From the IMG/VR virus record IMGVR_UViG_3300006931_000005, positions 1-64,000 of that record: a stretch of 64,000 nt of DNA. The stretch is one strand, 5' to 3'. The notes under the pieces are model-generated. The model made no database searches and was not told the origin of the DNA. It was given only the letters and a program-made list of their open reading frames with translations. How positions within the stretch are numbered: position 1 is the stretch's first letter; every line of letters starts with the position of its first letter. A program made the translations under genes and the position numbers. This document shows, piece by piece, positions 6,405 through 13,238 of the stretch. The stretch comes from a virus.

Positions 6405-7882
6405 TCGACTCCGTATCAGAGCACGCGGGAGAGCCAGACTTCCGTGGATCACGTCGGCCAAAGACGTTGCAGGAGCGCGGTGCGGCCACGCTCGACCGGG
6501 TGCCGCCGCATGAGCTTCAGATGGAGATGGGCGTGCTGGGCTGCATCATGCTGTCCCCGCATGAATGCCTCAACGAGTGCATCACCAAGTTCAAAGAATT
6601 CGGCAAGGAGGTTTTTTACGACCTGCGCCATCAGGCGATCTACGAAACGATCCTGATCTTGTACGAGGCCCGGTTGCCCGTCGAACTGATCTCGGTGCAG
6701 CAGAATTTGAAAGACCGCCAGTTGCTCGAACAGGTCGGCGGCATCGCTTACATCTCGCAGATTCAGGACAGCGTTCCGAGCGCGGCCAACCTTGGCTACT
6801 ACATGGAGGTCATGCTGGAGAAGTTCATGCTGCGCCGGATGATCGAGACCTGCACGGGCGTCGTTGGCCGCATCTACCAGTACGAGGGCGAAGTGGATCA
6901 ACTGCTCGACGAGGTGGAAAAGGAAGTCCTGAAGGTCGGTGATATGCGGCGAAACACGGACGAGATGCCGACGGACAAACAGCTCGTCAACGAGGCGATC
7001 ACGCAGATCGAAACTTATTTCAACAAGAAGGGCGAGCTCACCGGGCTGGCCACCGGCTTCCCAGACCTTGACCGGATGACCGACGGGCTCGTTGAGGGCT
7101 TCTACGTCATCGCCGGTCGCCCGTCCACTGGGAAAACTTCGCTGGCGATGAACATCGCCGAGCACGTCGTCATTGAATTGAAGCAGCACGTCGGCGTGTT
7201 CAGCCTTGAGATGTCGGCGCAATCGCTGATGCTCCGCATGATGTGCAGCGTCAGCCGCGTGAACCTGCGGATGATCCGGGATGGCTTCATGTCCGAGGCG
7301 GATTTCCCGAAGCTGATGAACGCGGCGGGCAAGCTGGCGAAAGAGCTGCTGCACATCGACGCCACAGCCGGGCTCTCGATCATGCAGCTCCGCTCCCGCG
7401 CCCGCCGCATGAAGATGCGCTTTGGTATCAAGCTGCTCATCGTCGATTACCTTCAGCTCTTGAATTCCAGCAACCGCAAGGTCAAGAGCCGTCAGGAGGA
7501 GATCGCGGACATCAGCGCCGGGCTGAAGGCGCTCTCGAAGGAATTGCACATCCCGATCATCGCGCTGGCCCAGATGTCCCGCGATTTCGAGAAGAACAAC
7601 ACGGGCAAGAAAAAGCGGAAGCCGCGCATGAGCGATCTGCGCGAGTCCGGTGCCATCGAGCAGGACGCCGATCTAGTGGCGTTCCTTTTCAATCCGAACG
7701 CGACGGACGACGAGGATGAGATGGAAGCGCAGCAGGAAGCCGACGGCCTCGCCATCGACCTGCTGATCGCCAAGCAGCGTAACGGCCCGACTGGGACGGT
7801 GCATCTCACCTTCCTGAAACCGTACACGCGCTTCGAGAGCGCGGCAAAATTTAGCAACGACGATATTCCCGACGGTAAATAA
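6401..7882 (+). CDS. dnaB: Replicative DNA helicase, DnaB family (493 aa)
   Basis: The full-length DnaB layout is present. The N-terminal domain is at about residues 30-135 (RVPPHELQMEMGVLGCIML... AYISQIQDSVPSAANLGYYM). The RecA-like domain has a Walker A GRPSTGKTS near residues 238-246. A Walker B KLLIVDYLQLL lies near residue 345, followed by SRQEEIADIS, ALAQMSRDFE and the arginine-finger region SGAIEQDADLVAFL. Length matches cellular and phage DnaB. It unwinds the fork 5'-3' and is loaded by the protein at 5432. The start overlaps the upstream stop (ATGA). Confidence 0.95.
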   Translation: MIDSVSEHAGEPDFRGSRRPKTLQERGAATLDRVPPHELQMEMGVLGCIMLSPHECLNECITKFKEFGKEVFYDLRHQAIYETILILYEARLPVELISVQQNLKDRQLLEQVGGIAYISQIQDSVPSAANLGYYMEVMLEKFMLRRMIETCTGVVGRIYQYEGEVDQLLDEVEKEVLKVGDMRRNTDEMPTDKQLVNEAITQIETYFNKKGELTGLATGFPDLDRMTDGLVEGFYVIAGRPSTGKTSLAMNIAEHVVIELKQHVGVFSLEMSAQSLMLRMMCSVSRVNLRMIRDGFMSEADFPKLMNAAGKLAKELLHIDATAGLSIMQLRSRARRMKMRFGIKLLIVDYLQLLNSSNRKVKSRQEEIADISAGLKALSKELHIPIIALAQMSRDFEKNNTGKKKRKPRMSDLRESGAIEQDADLVAFLFNPNATDDEDEMEAQQEADGLAIDLLIAKQRNGPTGTVHLTFLKPYTRFESAAKFSNDDIPDGK

Positions 7883-7908
7883 CAAACAACCAAGAAAGAA
7901 AAAATACT

Positions 7909-8385
7909 ATGGCCTCGTTTAACAAAGTAATCCTGATGGGCAACCTGACCCGCGACCCAGAGCTTCGGTACACGCCGAAGGGCATGGCCATCGCCAAGAT
8001 CGGCCTTGCCGTAAACCGTGTGTGGACGAATGAAGCAGGCGAAAAGAAAGAGGAGGTGACGTTCGTGGACGTGGATATGTTCGGACGCACGGCGGAGAAC
8101 GTCGCGCAGTACATGAAGAAAGGTCGGCCCATCATGGTCGAGGGCCGTCTCAAGCTCGATCAGTGGGATGACAAGACGACCGGCGCGAAACGCAGCAAGC
8201 TTGGCGTGGTCGCGGAGACTGTGCAATTTCTCGGCACCGCTCCCGGAGCCGGTGAAGGTGGCGGAGCGCCCGCACCATCGCAGCGCACCCAGCGTCCATC
8301 CGCGCCCCCTGCCGCGCAGGGCGAACTGCCAGTCGAAGGCGACGGCCCGCCTGAAGATGATGACGGTACGAATGTTCCTTTTTAA
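7909..8385 (+). CDS. ssb: Single-stranded DNA-binding protein (158 aa)
   Basis: The OB fold occupies residues 1-110: MASFNKVILMGNLTRDPELRYTPKG, then AVNRVWTNEAGEKKEEVTFVDVDMFG, YMKKGRPIMVEGRLKLDQWD and LGVVAETVQFLG. A Gly/Pro/Gln-rich linker follows. The acidic tip DDDGTNVPF is the usual partner-binding tail. Compared with E. coli SSB the length is typical. It sits 26 nt after DnaB with an A-rich leader (AAGAAAGAAAAAATACT) in place of a strong Shine-Dalgarno. It protects ssDNA in replication and recombination. Confidence 0.95.
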   Translation: MASFNKVILMGNLTRDPELRYTPKGMAIAKIGLAVNRVWTNEAGEKKEEVTFVDVDMFGRTAENVAQYMKKGRPIMVEGRLKLDQWDDKTTGAKRSKLGVVAETVQFLGTAPGAGEGGGAPAPSQRTQRPSAPPAAQGELPVEGDGPPEDDDGTNVPF

Positions 8386-8388
8386 TGT

Positions 8389-8417
8389 TTGACATACTTG
8401 GCAAGTTCCATTTTAAT
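8389..8417 (+). promoter_or_regulatory. Leaderless-type promoter downstream of ssb
   Basis: TTGACA (8389-8394), 17 nt, TTTAAT (8412-8417), then 6 nt to the ATG at 8424. Both hexamers are good. The -35 begins three bases after the ssb stop. The predicted first transcribed base coincides with the ATG, so no Shine-Dalgarno is possible. It would boost the zinc-protein/exonuclease part of the operon independently of DnaB and SSB. Confidence 0.6.
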
Positions 8418-8423
8418 ACCCAC

Positions 8424-8870
8424 ATGAAGCGTTGCTTCAAATGCAAAAAAGTAAAGCCGCTGGGTGAGTTTTATGCTCACCCTAAAATGCTCGACGGCCA
8501 CTTGAACAAGTGCATCGACTGTGCCAAAAGTGATGTGGCTGCGAGAGTGATCGAAAAATCACAAGACCCGAAATGGTTGGCCGCAGAGCGTGAGCGTCAC
8601 CGGCTGAAGCAGGCAAATTACCGAAGGCTTGGTATTGCAACGCCGGTATCAAAAGAAGCGCGTAAGCAGTGGGCAAAAAGAAACCCGCACAAAATAAAGG
8701 CGCAACGTAAGGCTAATTGGGCCGTCCGGTCTGGCAAAATCAAACGTAAGAAAAAATGCGAAGGCTGCGGAAAGCGAAAGCGATTACAGATGCACCATGA
8801 TGATTATTCAAAGCCGTTGGCGGTTAAATTCCTGTGTTCGGGATGCCATGGTGAAGCCCATCAGAAATGA
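8424..8870 (+). CDS. Zinc-binding HNH-like protein (148 aa)
   Basis: The N-terminus has a ribbon MKRCFKCKKVKPLGEFYAHP...KCIDC with two CxxC pairs. The C-terminus has CEGCGKRKRLQMHHDDYSKP...LCSGCHGEAH: two more CxxC pairs around an HH-D-N/S-H arrangement typical of HNH nucleases that use structural zinc. The middle is Lys/Arg-rich and probably binds DNA. The start at 8424 is chosen because it begins right after the promoter and at the first zinc ribbon; the frame extends to 8385 without support. It may be a nicking endonuclease or a degenerate, DNA-binding relative. Confidence 0.7.
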   Translation: MKRCFKCKKVKPLGEFYAHPKMLDGHLNKCIDCAKSDVAARVIEKSQDPKWLAAERERHRLKQANYRRLGIATPVSKEARKQWAKRNPHKIKAQRKANWAVRSGKIKRKKKCEGCGKRKRLQMHHDDYSKPLAVKFLCSGCHGEAHQK

Positions 8871-9403
8871 AAACGCCATCACGCAAACCCTGTTGCATCC
8901 GCAACTGCCGGAAGTCGGTCGGGCCGTCGGAGAAAAGCAATAAGTGCCATTTCCACCGCCGCATGGCTTTCAAGAATAAGTTTCCGCTGAAGTATTCATT
9001 CGGTTACTTGCGGCGGCGGGCCAAGGTGCGCGGTGTGGTTTTTAAACTGACCTACGCGGAGTATGAGGCGTTCGCCATCAAAACCGATTATGCGCGGATG
9101 AAGGGCCGGAGCTCGCTGTCGCTGTCGGTGGATCGGATTGAAAACTCGCTGGGGTATTACCCTTGGAACATTCAGGCGATGACGATCCGGGAAAATGCGC
9201 GGAAGCAGTACGTCCCGTATTTCAATGGCGGCAAGATGCCGCAGCGGATGGCGGAGCAGCAGCATCACTTTGACAAAGAGTACCGCGCAAGGTGCGAGGG
9301 GTTGGCCCGGTCTGTGGGCGCGGTGTTCGAGCCGGGCACAAAAGAATTTTGGCGGCTGTTCCGCCATCGAAAGATAAAAATGTTTGAACAAGTAACAGCA
9401 TAA
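8867..9403 (+). CDS. HNH-endonuclease-like protein (178 aa)
   Basis: An N-terminal Cys/His cluster (KPCCIRNCRKS...NKCHFHRR) is followed by the pattern LSLSVDRIENSLGYYPWNIQ AM then REN, which matches the 'L.DRI.N..GY...N....... N..' core of phage HNH endonucleases: the Asp-Arg-Ile, Tyr-x-x-x-Asn and terminal Asn positions are conserved. The C-terminal third is basic. The start overlaps the upstream stop (ATGA). Possible roles are DNA nicking in packaging or a domesticated homing endonuclease. Confidence 0.65.
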   Translation: MKTPSRKPCCIRNCRKSVGPSEKSNKCHFHRRMAFKNKFPLKYSFGYLRRRAKVRGVVFKLTYAEYEAFAIKTDYARMKGRSSLSLSVDRIENSLGYYPWNIQAMTIRENARKQYVPYFNGGKMPQRMAEQQHHFDKEYRARCEGLARSVGAVFEPGTKEFWRLFRHRKIKMFEQVTA

Positions 9404-9407
9404 AATT

Positions 9408-9800
9408 ATGAGCACAACATTCACTGAATTCGTAACCCTTGAACGCTGCACCTGTGGAAAGTGCGGCGGCGTCTTTGCTTTGAATCAAGACGTGCTGACC
9501 TATGCGCGTGCAAACGCTGGTCATTATCATTGTCCATATTGCGAAACCGAATGGGGTTGGTCTAAATCCGAAGCGCAGAAATTGCGCGAGCAGCTTGAGC
9601 AGACGCAGCGCGAATTGCGCGAGGCGAATTGCCGGGCGATCAATGAGCGGGCAGCGCGTGAATCCGTTGAGAGCGAAAACATAAAGCTTGGTAGAAAACT
9701 TGTCCGTGTTCGCAAGGGTGTATGCCCATGCTGTACCCGCTCGTTTTCAAACCTCAAGCGCCACATGGAAACGAAGCATCCTGAAGTTAGCAAGGCATGA
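9408..9800 (+). CDS. Double zinc-finger protein with coiled coil (130 aa)
   Basis: Three parts are visible. An N-terminal ribbon (CTCGKCGGVFAL ... YHCPYCETEWGW) has paired CxxC motifs. A coiled coil of about 40 residues follows (AQKLREQLEQTQRELREANC). A C-terminal C2H2-type finger has the form VCPCCTRSFSNLKRHMETKH. The layout recurs in phage genomes without known function and suggests a dimeric nucleic-acid binder. Its stop overlaps the ATG of the exonuclease. Confidence 0.65.
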   Translation: MSTTFTEFVTLERCTCGKCGGVFALNQDVLTYARANAGHYHCPYCETEWGWSKSEAQKLREQLEQTQRELREANCRAINERAARESVESENIKLGRKLVRVRKGVCPCCTRSFSNLKRHMETKHPEVSKA

Positions 9801-10726
9801 AGCTCCTGATCGTAGATGGCAGCAACATCGTGATGCGTGCCTCGTTCGGTGGAAAGATTGATCCCGCGCAATCCACACCGACAGCCATGGGCATGATCGA
9901 CCGCGCTTACCGCGATCTTGAAGCCACGCATCTCGTGATCGTGTTCGACTGCCCGGATTTTCCGACGTGGCGCAAAAAGCTTTACCCGGAATACAAGGCT
10001 CACCGCGAGACCGACACGCGGCCATGGATCGACGCCGCGCTCCGAGACTGGGATCGCTCGAAGCAATGGATTGAAGTAGCCGCAGGCTTCGAGGCGGACG
10101 ACATCATCGCCACCATCGCCGAACACGCGAAGCAAATGTGCGAAGTCTTGGTGCTCTCCAGCGATTCCGATCTGTTCCAAATTTCCTGCCCGGAAGTTTG
10201 CGTGTGCCGTCCGGTGAATGGTGGCGGAGTATCGGCAATGACGGAGGACATGATCTGCGAGCGGTACGGCATCGGCTACCCGGAGCTCATCGTGGACTTC
10301 AAGGCTCTGACTGGCGAGGACGGCGACAATGTGCCGGGCGTCGAAGGCATCGGAGCGGTCAAAGCCGCGCAGCTTTTGAAAGCCTACGGCACGCTGGAGG
10401 ATGTCATCAAGGCCGGGCAATCGAAGTCATGCAAGGGATCAACCAAGGTGGCGGAGGCCGCTGAAACGGCCCGGCTCGCCCATCGGTTGATCTCTTTGGA
10501 CAAAGCAGCGCCAGTCGTGAACTTGCTGTTGAAGCTTTTTTGTTTGAGCGAAAATTTCAAGCTCGCGCAGGATCAGTATCCAATGACGCTGCCGGAGCAG
10601 CGTGAGTACATTTACACTTTTCAGGAGCGGCTTGGAATTCTTGGCGCGGATCGCAACCCGACGGACGATCAGATTATTATTGCGAAGCTCGACGCCCAAG
10701 CGGTGATTGAGAAAATGAGATTATGA
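9797..10726 (+). CDS. 5'-3' exonuclease / flap endonuclease (309 aa)
   Basis: The PolA-N/FEN fold is recognisable: MKLLIVDGSNIVMRASF with the first acidic residue D7, VIVFDCPDFPTWR, LYPEYKAHR (the conserved K/R arch), GFEADDIIAT near residue 98, LSSDSDLFQ near residue 121, and the helix-hairpin-helix GEDGDNVPGVEGIGAVKAAQ near residues 172-192. It resembles stand-alone phage exonucleases such as T7 gp6 and T5 FEN. It would remove RNA primers and process recombination ends. No polymerase domain is attached, and none is seen elsewhere in the window. Confidence 0.9.
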   Translation: MKLLIVDGSNIVMRASFGGKIDPAQSTPTAMGMIDRAYRDLEATHLVIVFDCPDFPTWRKKLYPEYKAHRETDTRPWIDAALRDWDRSKQWIEVAAGFEADDIIATIAEHAKQMCEVLVLSSDSDLFQISCPEVCVCRPVNGGGVSAMTEDMICERYGIGYPELIVDFKALTGEDGDNVPGVEGIGAVKAAQLLKAYGTLEDVIKAGQSKSCKGSTKVAEAAETARLAHRLISLDKAAPVVNLLLKLFCLSENFKLAQDQYPMTLPEQREYIYTFQERLGILGADRNPTDDQIIIAKLDAQAVIEKMRL

Positions 10727-10941
10727 GCCTGACCCGCGACCTCATTGCAAAAAAGCCTTGGGACTTTGCCGCCGAAGAAAAAAAGCACGCCGGGTGGATC
10801 ACCATCGCGCAGCGTGTCGTCAATGGTGATTACAGCAAGGCGGACGGCTCAACCCGGACAAGCCTCACCATCGGTCTCCGTGGATACCCTGATGACATTT
10901 GCCAACGTGCCGTGGAAATTCTGAAAAAATATGAACGCTAA
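10723..10941 (+). CDS. Small unknown protein (72 aa)
   Basis: Coupled to the exonuclease by an ATGA overlap and overlapping the next gene by 11 nt. The product MSLTRDLIAKKPWDFAAEEKKHAGW... is soluble and moderately basic with a helical C-terminus (DDICQRAVEILKKYER). No motif recognised. Its place in the replication operon is the only clue. Confidence 0.55.
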   Translation: MSLTRDLIAKKPWDFAAEEKKHAGWITIAQRVVNGDYSKADGSTRTSLTIGLRGYPDDICQRAVEILKKYER

Positions 10942-11233
10942 CGATTACATAAAGCAGGCCGAAAAAATCGAACCTGAAAAAGCGGTGCGGATGGGCCAGC
11001 AGTACACGCAGCTCTGGTCAACGTCCGAAGTGACTTGCCACTGCGGAACAAAGATTCATTTCATGGACGCATTTCGCTGCCTCTACTGTGGCGAGTTTTT
11101 TTGCCAGCGGTGTGCCGAGGTTCACTTCGGCCAGACGCACCGCGACTGGATGAAGCAAAAGCACCCTGAAGTATTGAAGCAACTAGATGGCGAAGCGATG
11201 GTCGAGTATTACAAACACCCGTCAAGGCCATGA
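10931..11233 (+). CDS. Zinc-ribbon protein (100 aa)
   Basis: A pair of CxxC-type motifs, VTCHCGTKIH and FRCLYCGEFFCQRCAEVH, followed by HFGQTHRDWMKQKHP, resembles a B-box or ribbon-type zinc module with alternating Cys and His ligands. It overlaps both neighbours (11 nt upstream, ATGA downstream). It is probably a small DNA- or protein-binding factor of the replication operon. Confidence 0.55.
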   Translation: MNANDYIKQAEKIEPEKAVRMGQQYTQLWSTSEVTCHCGTKIHFMDAFRCLYCGEFFCQRCAEVHFGQTHRDWMKQKHPEVLKQLDGEAMVEYYKHPSRP

Positions 11234-11763
11234 TTAGCTTGTTGCAAACCATCCAGAATTATGTTGCAACGAAACTGAACTTGTATAATCTGGATGTCAT
11301 GCACTCAACTGTTAAAAAAGATAAAAGGTGGAAGCATGGATTTGCTGTTAAAAAGCAGATCGCTCCAGAGTATAGTTGCTGGGCTACAATGGTTCAGCGT
11401 TGCACAAATAAAAAATCAAAGGATTATAAATACTACGGAGGGCGCGGCATCAGGGTTTGCAATCGCTGGCGAAATTCATTCGTAAACTTTTTAAAAGACA
11501 TCGGCAAAAGACCGTCCAAAAAACACTCTCTGGAGCGGAAAGATAATGACGGTCACTATACGCCATCAAACTGCCGCTGGGCAACAAAAGCAGAGCAATC
11601 AAGCAATCGTCGAGATAACAGGATTTTAACTTACAAAGGCCAGTCAAAAACGATTACGGAATGGGCGCGGTTGACTGGCTCAAAATTTATGATTATTTCA
11701 AGGCGCATAGCAAGGGGGTGGAGCGTTGAAGATGCCCTGACCGAACCAATACAACAGCGATGA
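11230..11763 (+). CDS. HNH-type homing-endonuclease-like protein (177 aa)
   Basis: The central part has the pattern [41 protein letters not shown], then SLERKDNDGHYTPSNCRWAT and a final SSNRRDN. This is the phage HNH family in which 'RGI.VC.RW', 'L.R.DNDG.Y.P.NCRW.T' and 'NRR' are conserved. A C-terminal DNA-recognition-type segment (YKGQSKTITEWARLTG) follows. The gene is visibly more AT-rich than its neighbours and is joined by ATGA overlaps at both ends, suggesting recent acquisition. The start could instead be the internal Met at residue 24. A relative sits at 59362. Confidence 0.75.
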   Translation: MISLLQTIQNYVATKLNLYNLDVMHSTVKKDKRWKHGFAVKKQIAPEYSCWATMVQRCTNKKSKDYKYYGGRGIRVCNRWRNSFVNFLKDIGKRPSKKHSLERKDNDGHYTPSNCRWATKAEQSSNRRDNRILTYKGQSKTITEWARLTGSKFMIISRRIARGWSVEDALTEPIQQR

Positions 11764-12422
11764 GCGTCGAGAATCTAAAAAAAGTTTTCGTGCAGGCGAA
11801 CGCCAGCGACATGGCTGACGGCAAGCGGTCGTACCAGCGGTACAACCAGTTGATGCGCCTGATGGGTGAGCAGAACGGATACGATCACACGATTGCCGCC
11901 GCAGTGTTCTGCGCCCTGTCTCCGAACAATGATTTCAACGGCAACCTGCGGGATGCCCGCAACCTCCTGAAAAATCACCGGGCCGGGCGCGGCATTGACG
12001 ATTTCAAGGTCTCGACTTACGGCAACAACAAGCGCAAGGCGTGGGCCATCGTAAACGGCGCTGATCCGCTGGAGTTAATCAAGGCTCCGAAAACGCGCAG
12101 CTTTTTTCTGAACGTCTGCGATCCGACCGACCACAAGCCGGTCACGGTGGACGGCCACATTTACAACTGCTGGAACGGAAAGCGGATGAATCTGATCGGA
12201 CTCCGCACGCTTGGAAATTACGACGAGGTGGCCGAGGGCGTGCGCGAGCTGGCGCGGGAGGAGAACATGGTGCCGTGCGAAATGCAGGGCATCCTCTGGT
12301 TCACATGGAAGCGCATCCACGGAATTTTGAGCACGCCGCAGATGTCGTTCTGGCACGACGACATGATCCTCGCCGGAATCGGATTTCACCGCACTGAACA
12401 ATTAACCGCCGCTGTCGCATGA
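11760..12422 (+). CDS. DUF7178-like phage protein, possible HhH-GPD-type fold (220 aa)
   Basis: The sequence has HTIAAAVFCALSPNNDFNGN then LRDARNLLKNH, followed by a region NNKRKAWAIVNGADPLELI, KAPKTRSFFLNVCDPTDHKP and VTVDGHIYNCW. I recall this pattern from a widespread phage family of unknown function (DUF7178-like). The order 'PKT..F..N ... VTVDGH' resembles the helix-hairpin-helix and catalytic Asp region of DNA glycosylases ('PKTA.....P.VDTHV'), so a base-excision-like or DNA-binding role is possible. That is inference. Coupled to both neighbours. Confidence 0.6.
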   Translation: MSVENLKKVFVQANASDMADGKRSYQRYNQLMRLMGEQNGYDHTIAAAVFCALSPNNDFNGNLRDARNLLKNHRAGRGIDDFKVSTYGNNKRKAWAIVNGADPLELIKAPKTRSFFLNVCDPTDHKPVTVDGHIYNCWNGKRMNLIGLRTLGNYDEVAEGVRELAREENMVPCEMQGILWFTWKRIHGILSTPQMSFWHDDMILAGIGFHRTEQLTAAVA

Positions 12423-12970
12423 GAAAAATTTTTGAAACCAGAATGTACTGGCCGCGCATCCCGCTCGCGCCGGTTGCCCACAAGATTTGCATTTACGAAA
12501 ACCTTGTGGCGTTCAGGACTGAAAAAGAGATGGGAACGTACCACGAGAAAAAGTGCTCATCCTGCCCCATCTACCGGAAGTGGAAATGCCCGGTCTGCAA
12601 CGGCTATCATTTTCTGGCCAAGGAGATGCCGGGTGCCGGTGGATCATCGGGCACGCAGCGGGAAAATACCATCAAGCTTCCGCGTGCCGAATGGGAGTTT
12701 AAAATCAAGCCGCAGGAGCCCGGTACGCAGTTCAATGTGATGGTGTTCACCGAGCAGGATCGGGCTAGATTTGGCAAAGATGCCTCCGAAGAAGTTGTGC
12801 GCCGACTTGAAGGATACGGCGTAAAGATTGAGTGGAACAAAGGTCTGCCGATCACGGACGAGCGCGCCACACTGATGTTCGCCACAACTCCGATTCATTA
12901 CCGGCGCAACGAGGCCGGTGACATGATGTACGGCTGGCACGAAAAAGTGGCCGATTTGCAGCCGGTGTGA
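12419..12970 (+). CDS. Zinc-binding phage protein (183 aa)
   Basis: The N-terminal part has KKCSSCPIYRKWKCPVCNGYHF with two CxxC pairs, followed by a flexible Gly/Ser patch and a C-terminal domain (FNVMVFTEQDRARFGKDAS ... GVKIEWNKGLPITDERAT) that is not recognisable. The start overlaps the upstream stop by 4 nt. It is the last gene before the morphogenesis promoter at 12985. Function unknown. Confidence 0.6.
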   Translation: MRKIFETRMYWPRIPLAPVAHKICIYENLVAFRTEKEMGTYHEKKCSSCPIYRKWKCPVCNGYHFLAKEMPGAGGSSGTQRENTIKLPRAEWEFKIKPQEPGTQFNVMVFTEQDRARFGKDASEEVVRRLEGYGVKIEWNKGLPITDERATLMFATTPIHYRRNEAGDMMYGWHEKVADLQPV

Positions 12971-12984
12971 AATCTTGAAATCAG

Positions 12985-13013
12985 TTGACCTCACGGGTTT
13001 TGGGTGCTAAGAC
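12985..13013 (+). promoter_or_regulatory. Leaderless-type promoter of the internal-virion-protein operon
   Basis: TTGACC (12985-12990), a 17-nt spacer, TAAGAC (13008-13013), then 6 nt to the ATG at 13020. It stands exactly at the boundary between the replication and virion modules. No Shine-Dalgarno precedes the ATG (AGCACT), consistent with leaderless initiation. It would drive 14 kb including the giant gene. Confidence 0.6.
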
Positions 13014-13019
13014 AGCACT

Positions 13020-13238
13020 ATGGCAGCAACGGATAAAGATCGTTTGGCCCGGCGTTCGGACATCAGCGGCGTCCAGCCAGTGCCGGAGATCAAGTTTCCG
13101 AAGCTTCCGGCGAGGATAGTTCAGATTGATCCAGAGGGTTGCAAGCAGTACCAGCAGCAGCTCGATCAGGTTTTTAACGACTGGATTCAAAAGCTGAACA
13201 ATGTAACAGCCGGGCTTGCAGGCCAAATAAAACCGTGA
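13020..13238 (+). CDS. Small virion-module protein (72 aa)
   Basis: MAATDKDRLARRSDISGVQP begins 6 nt after the -10 of the upstream promoter. The second half (CKQYQQQLDQVFNDWIQKLN) is a likely amphipathic helix or coiled coil. Its stop overlaps the next start. It is probably a minor internal virion or assembly protein given its place at the head of that operon. No family recognised. Confidence 0.6.
   Translation: MAATDKDRLARRSDISGVQPVPEIKFPKLPARIVQIDPEGCKQYQQQLDQVFNDWIQKLNNVTAGLAGQIKP

Noticed and set aside
6449-7549. A long leftward frame opposite dnaB
   Set aside because: It is a mirror of the strong DnaB coding frame with Arg/His/Leu-rich composition and no start signal.
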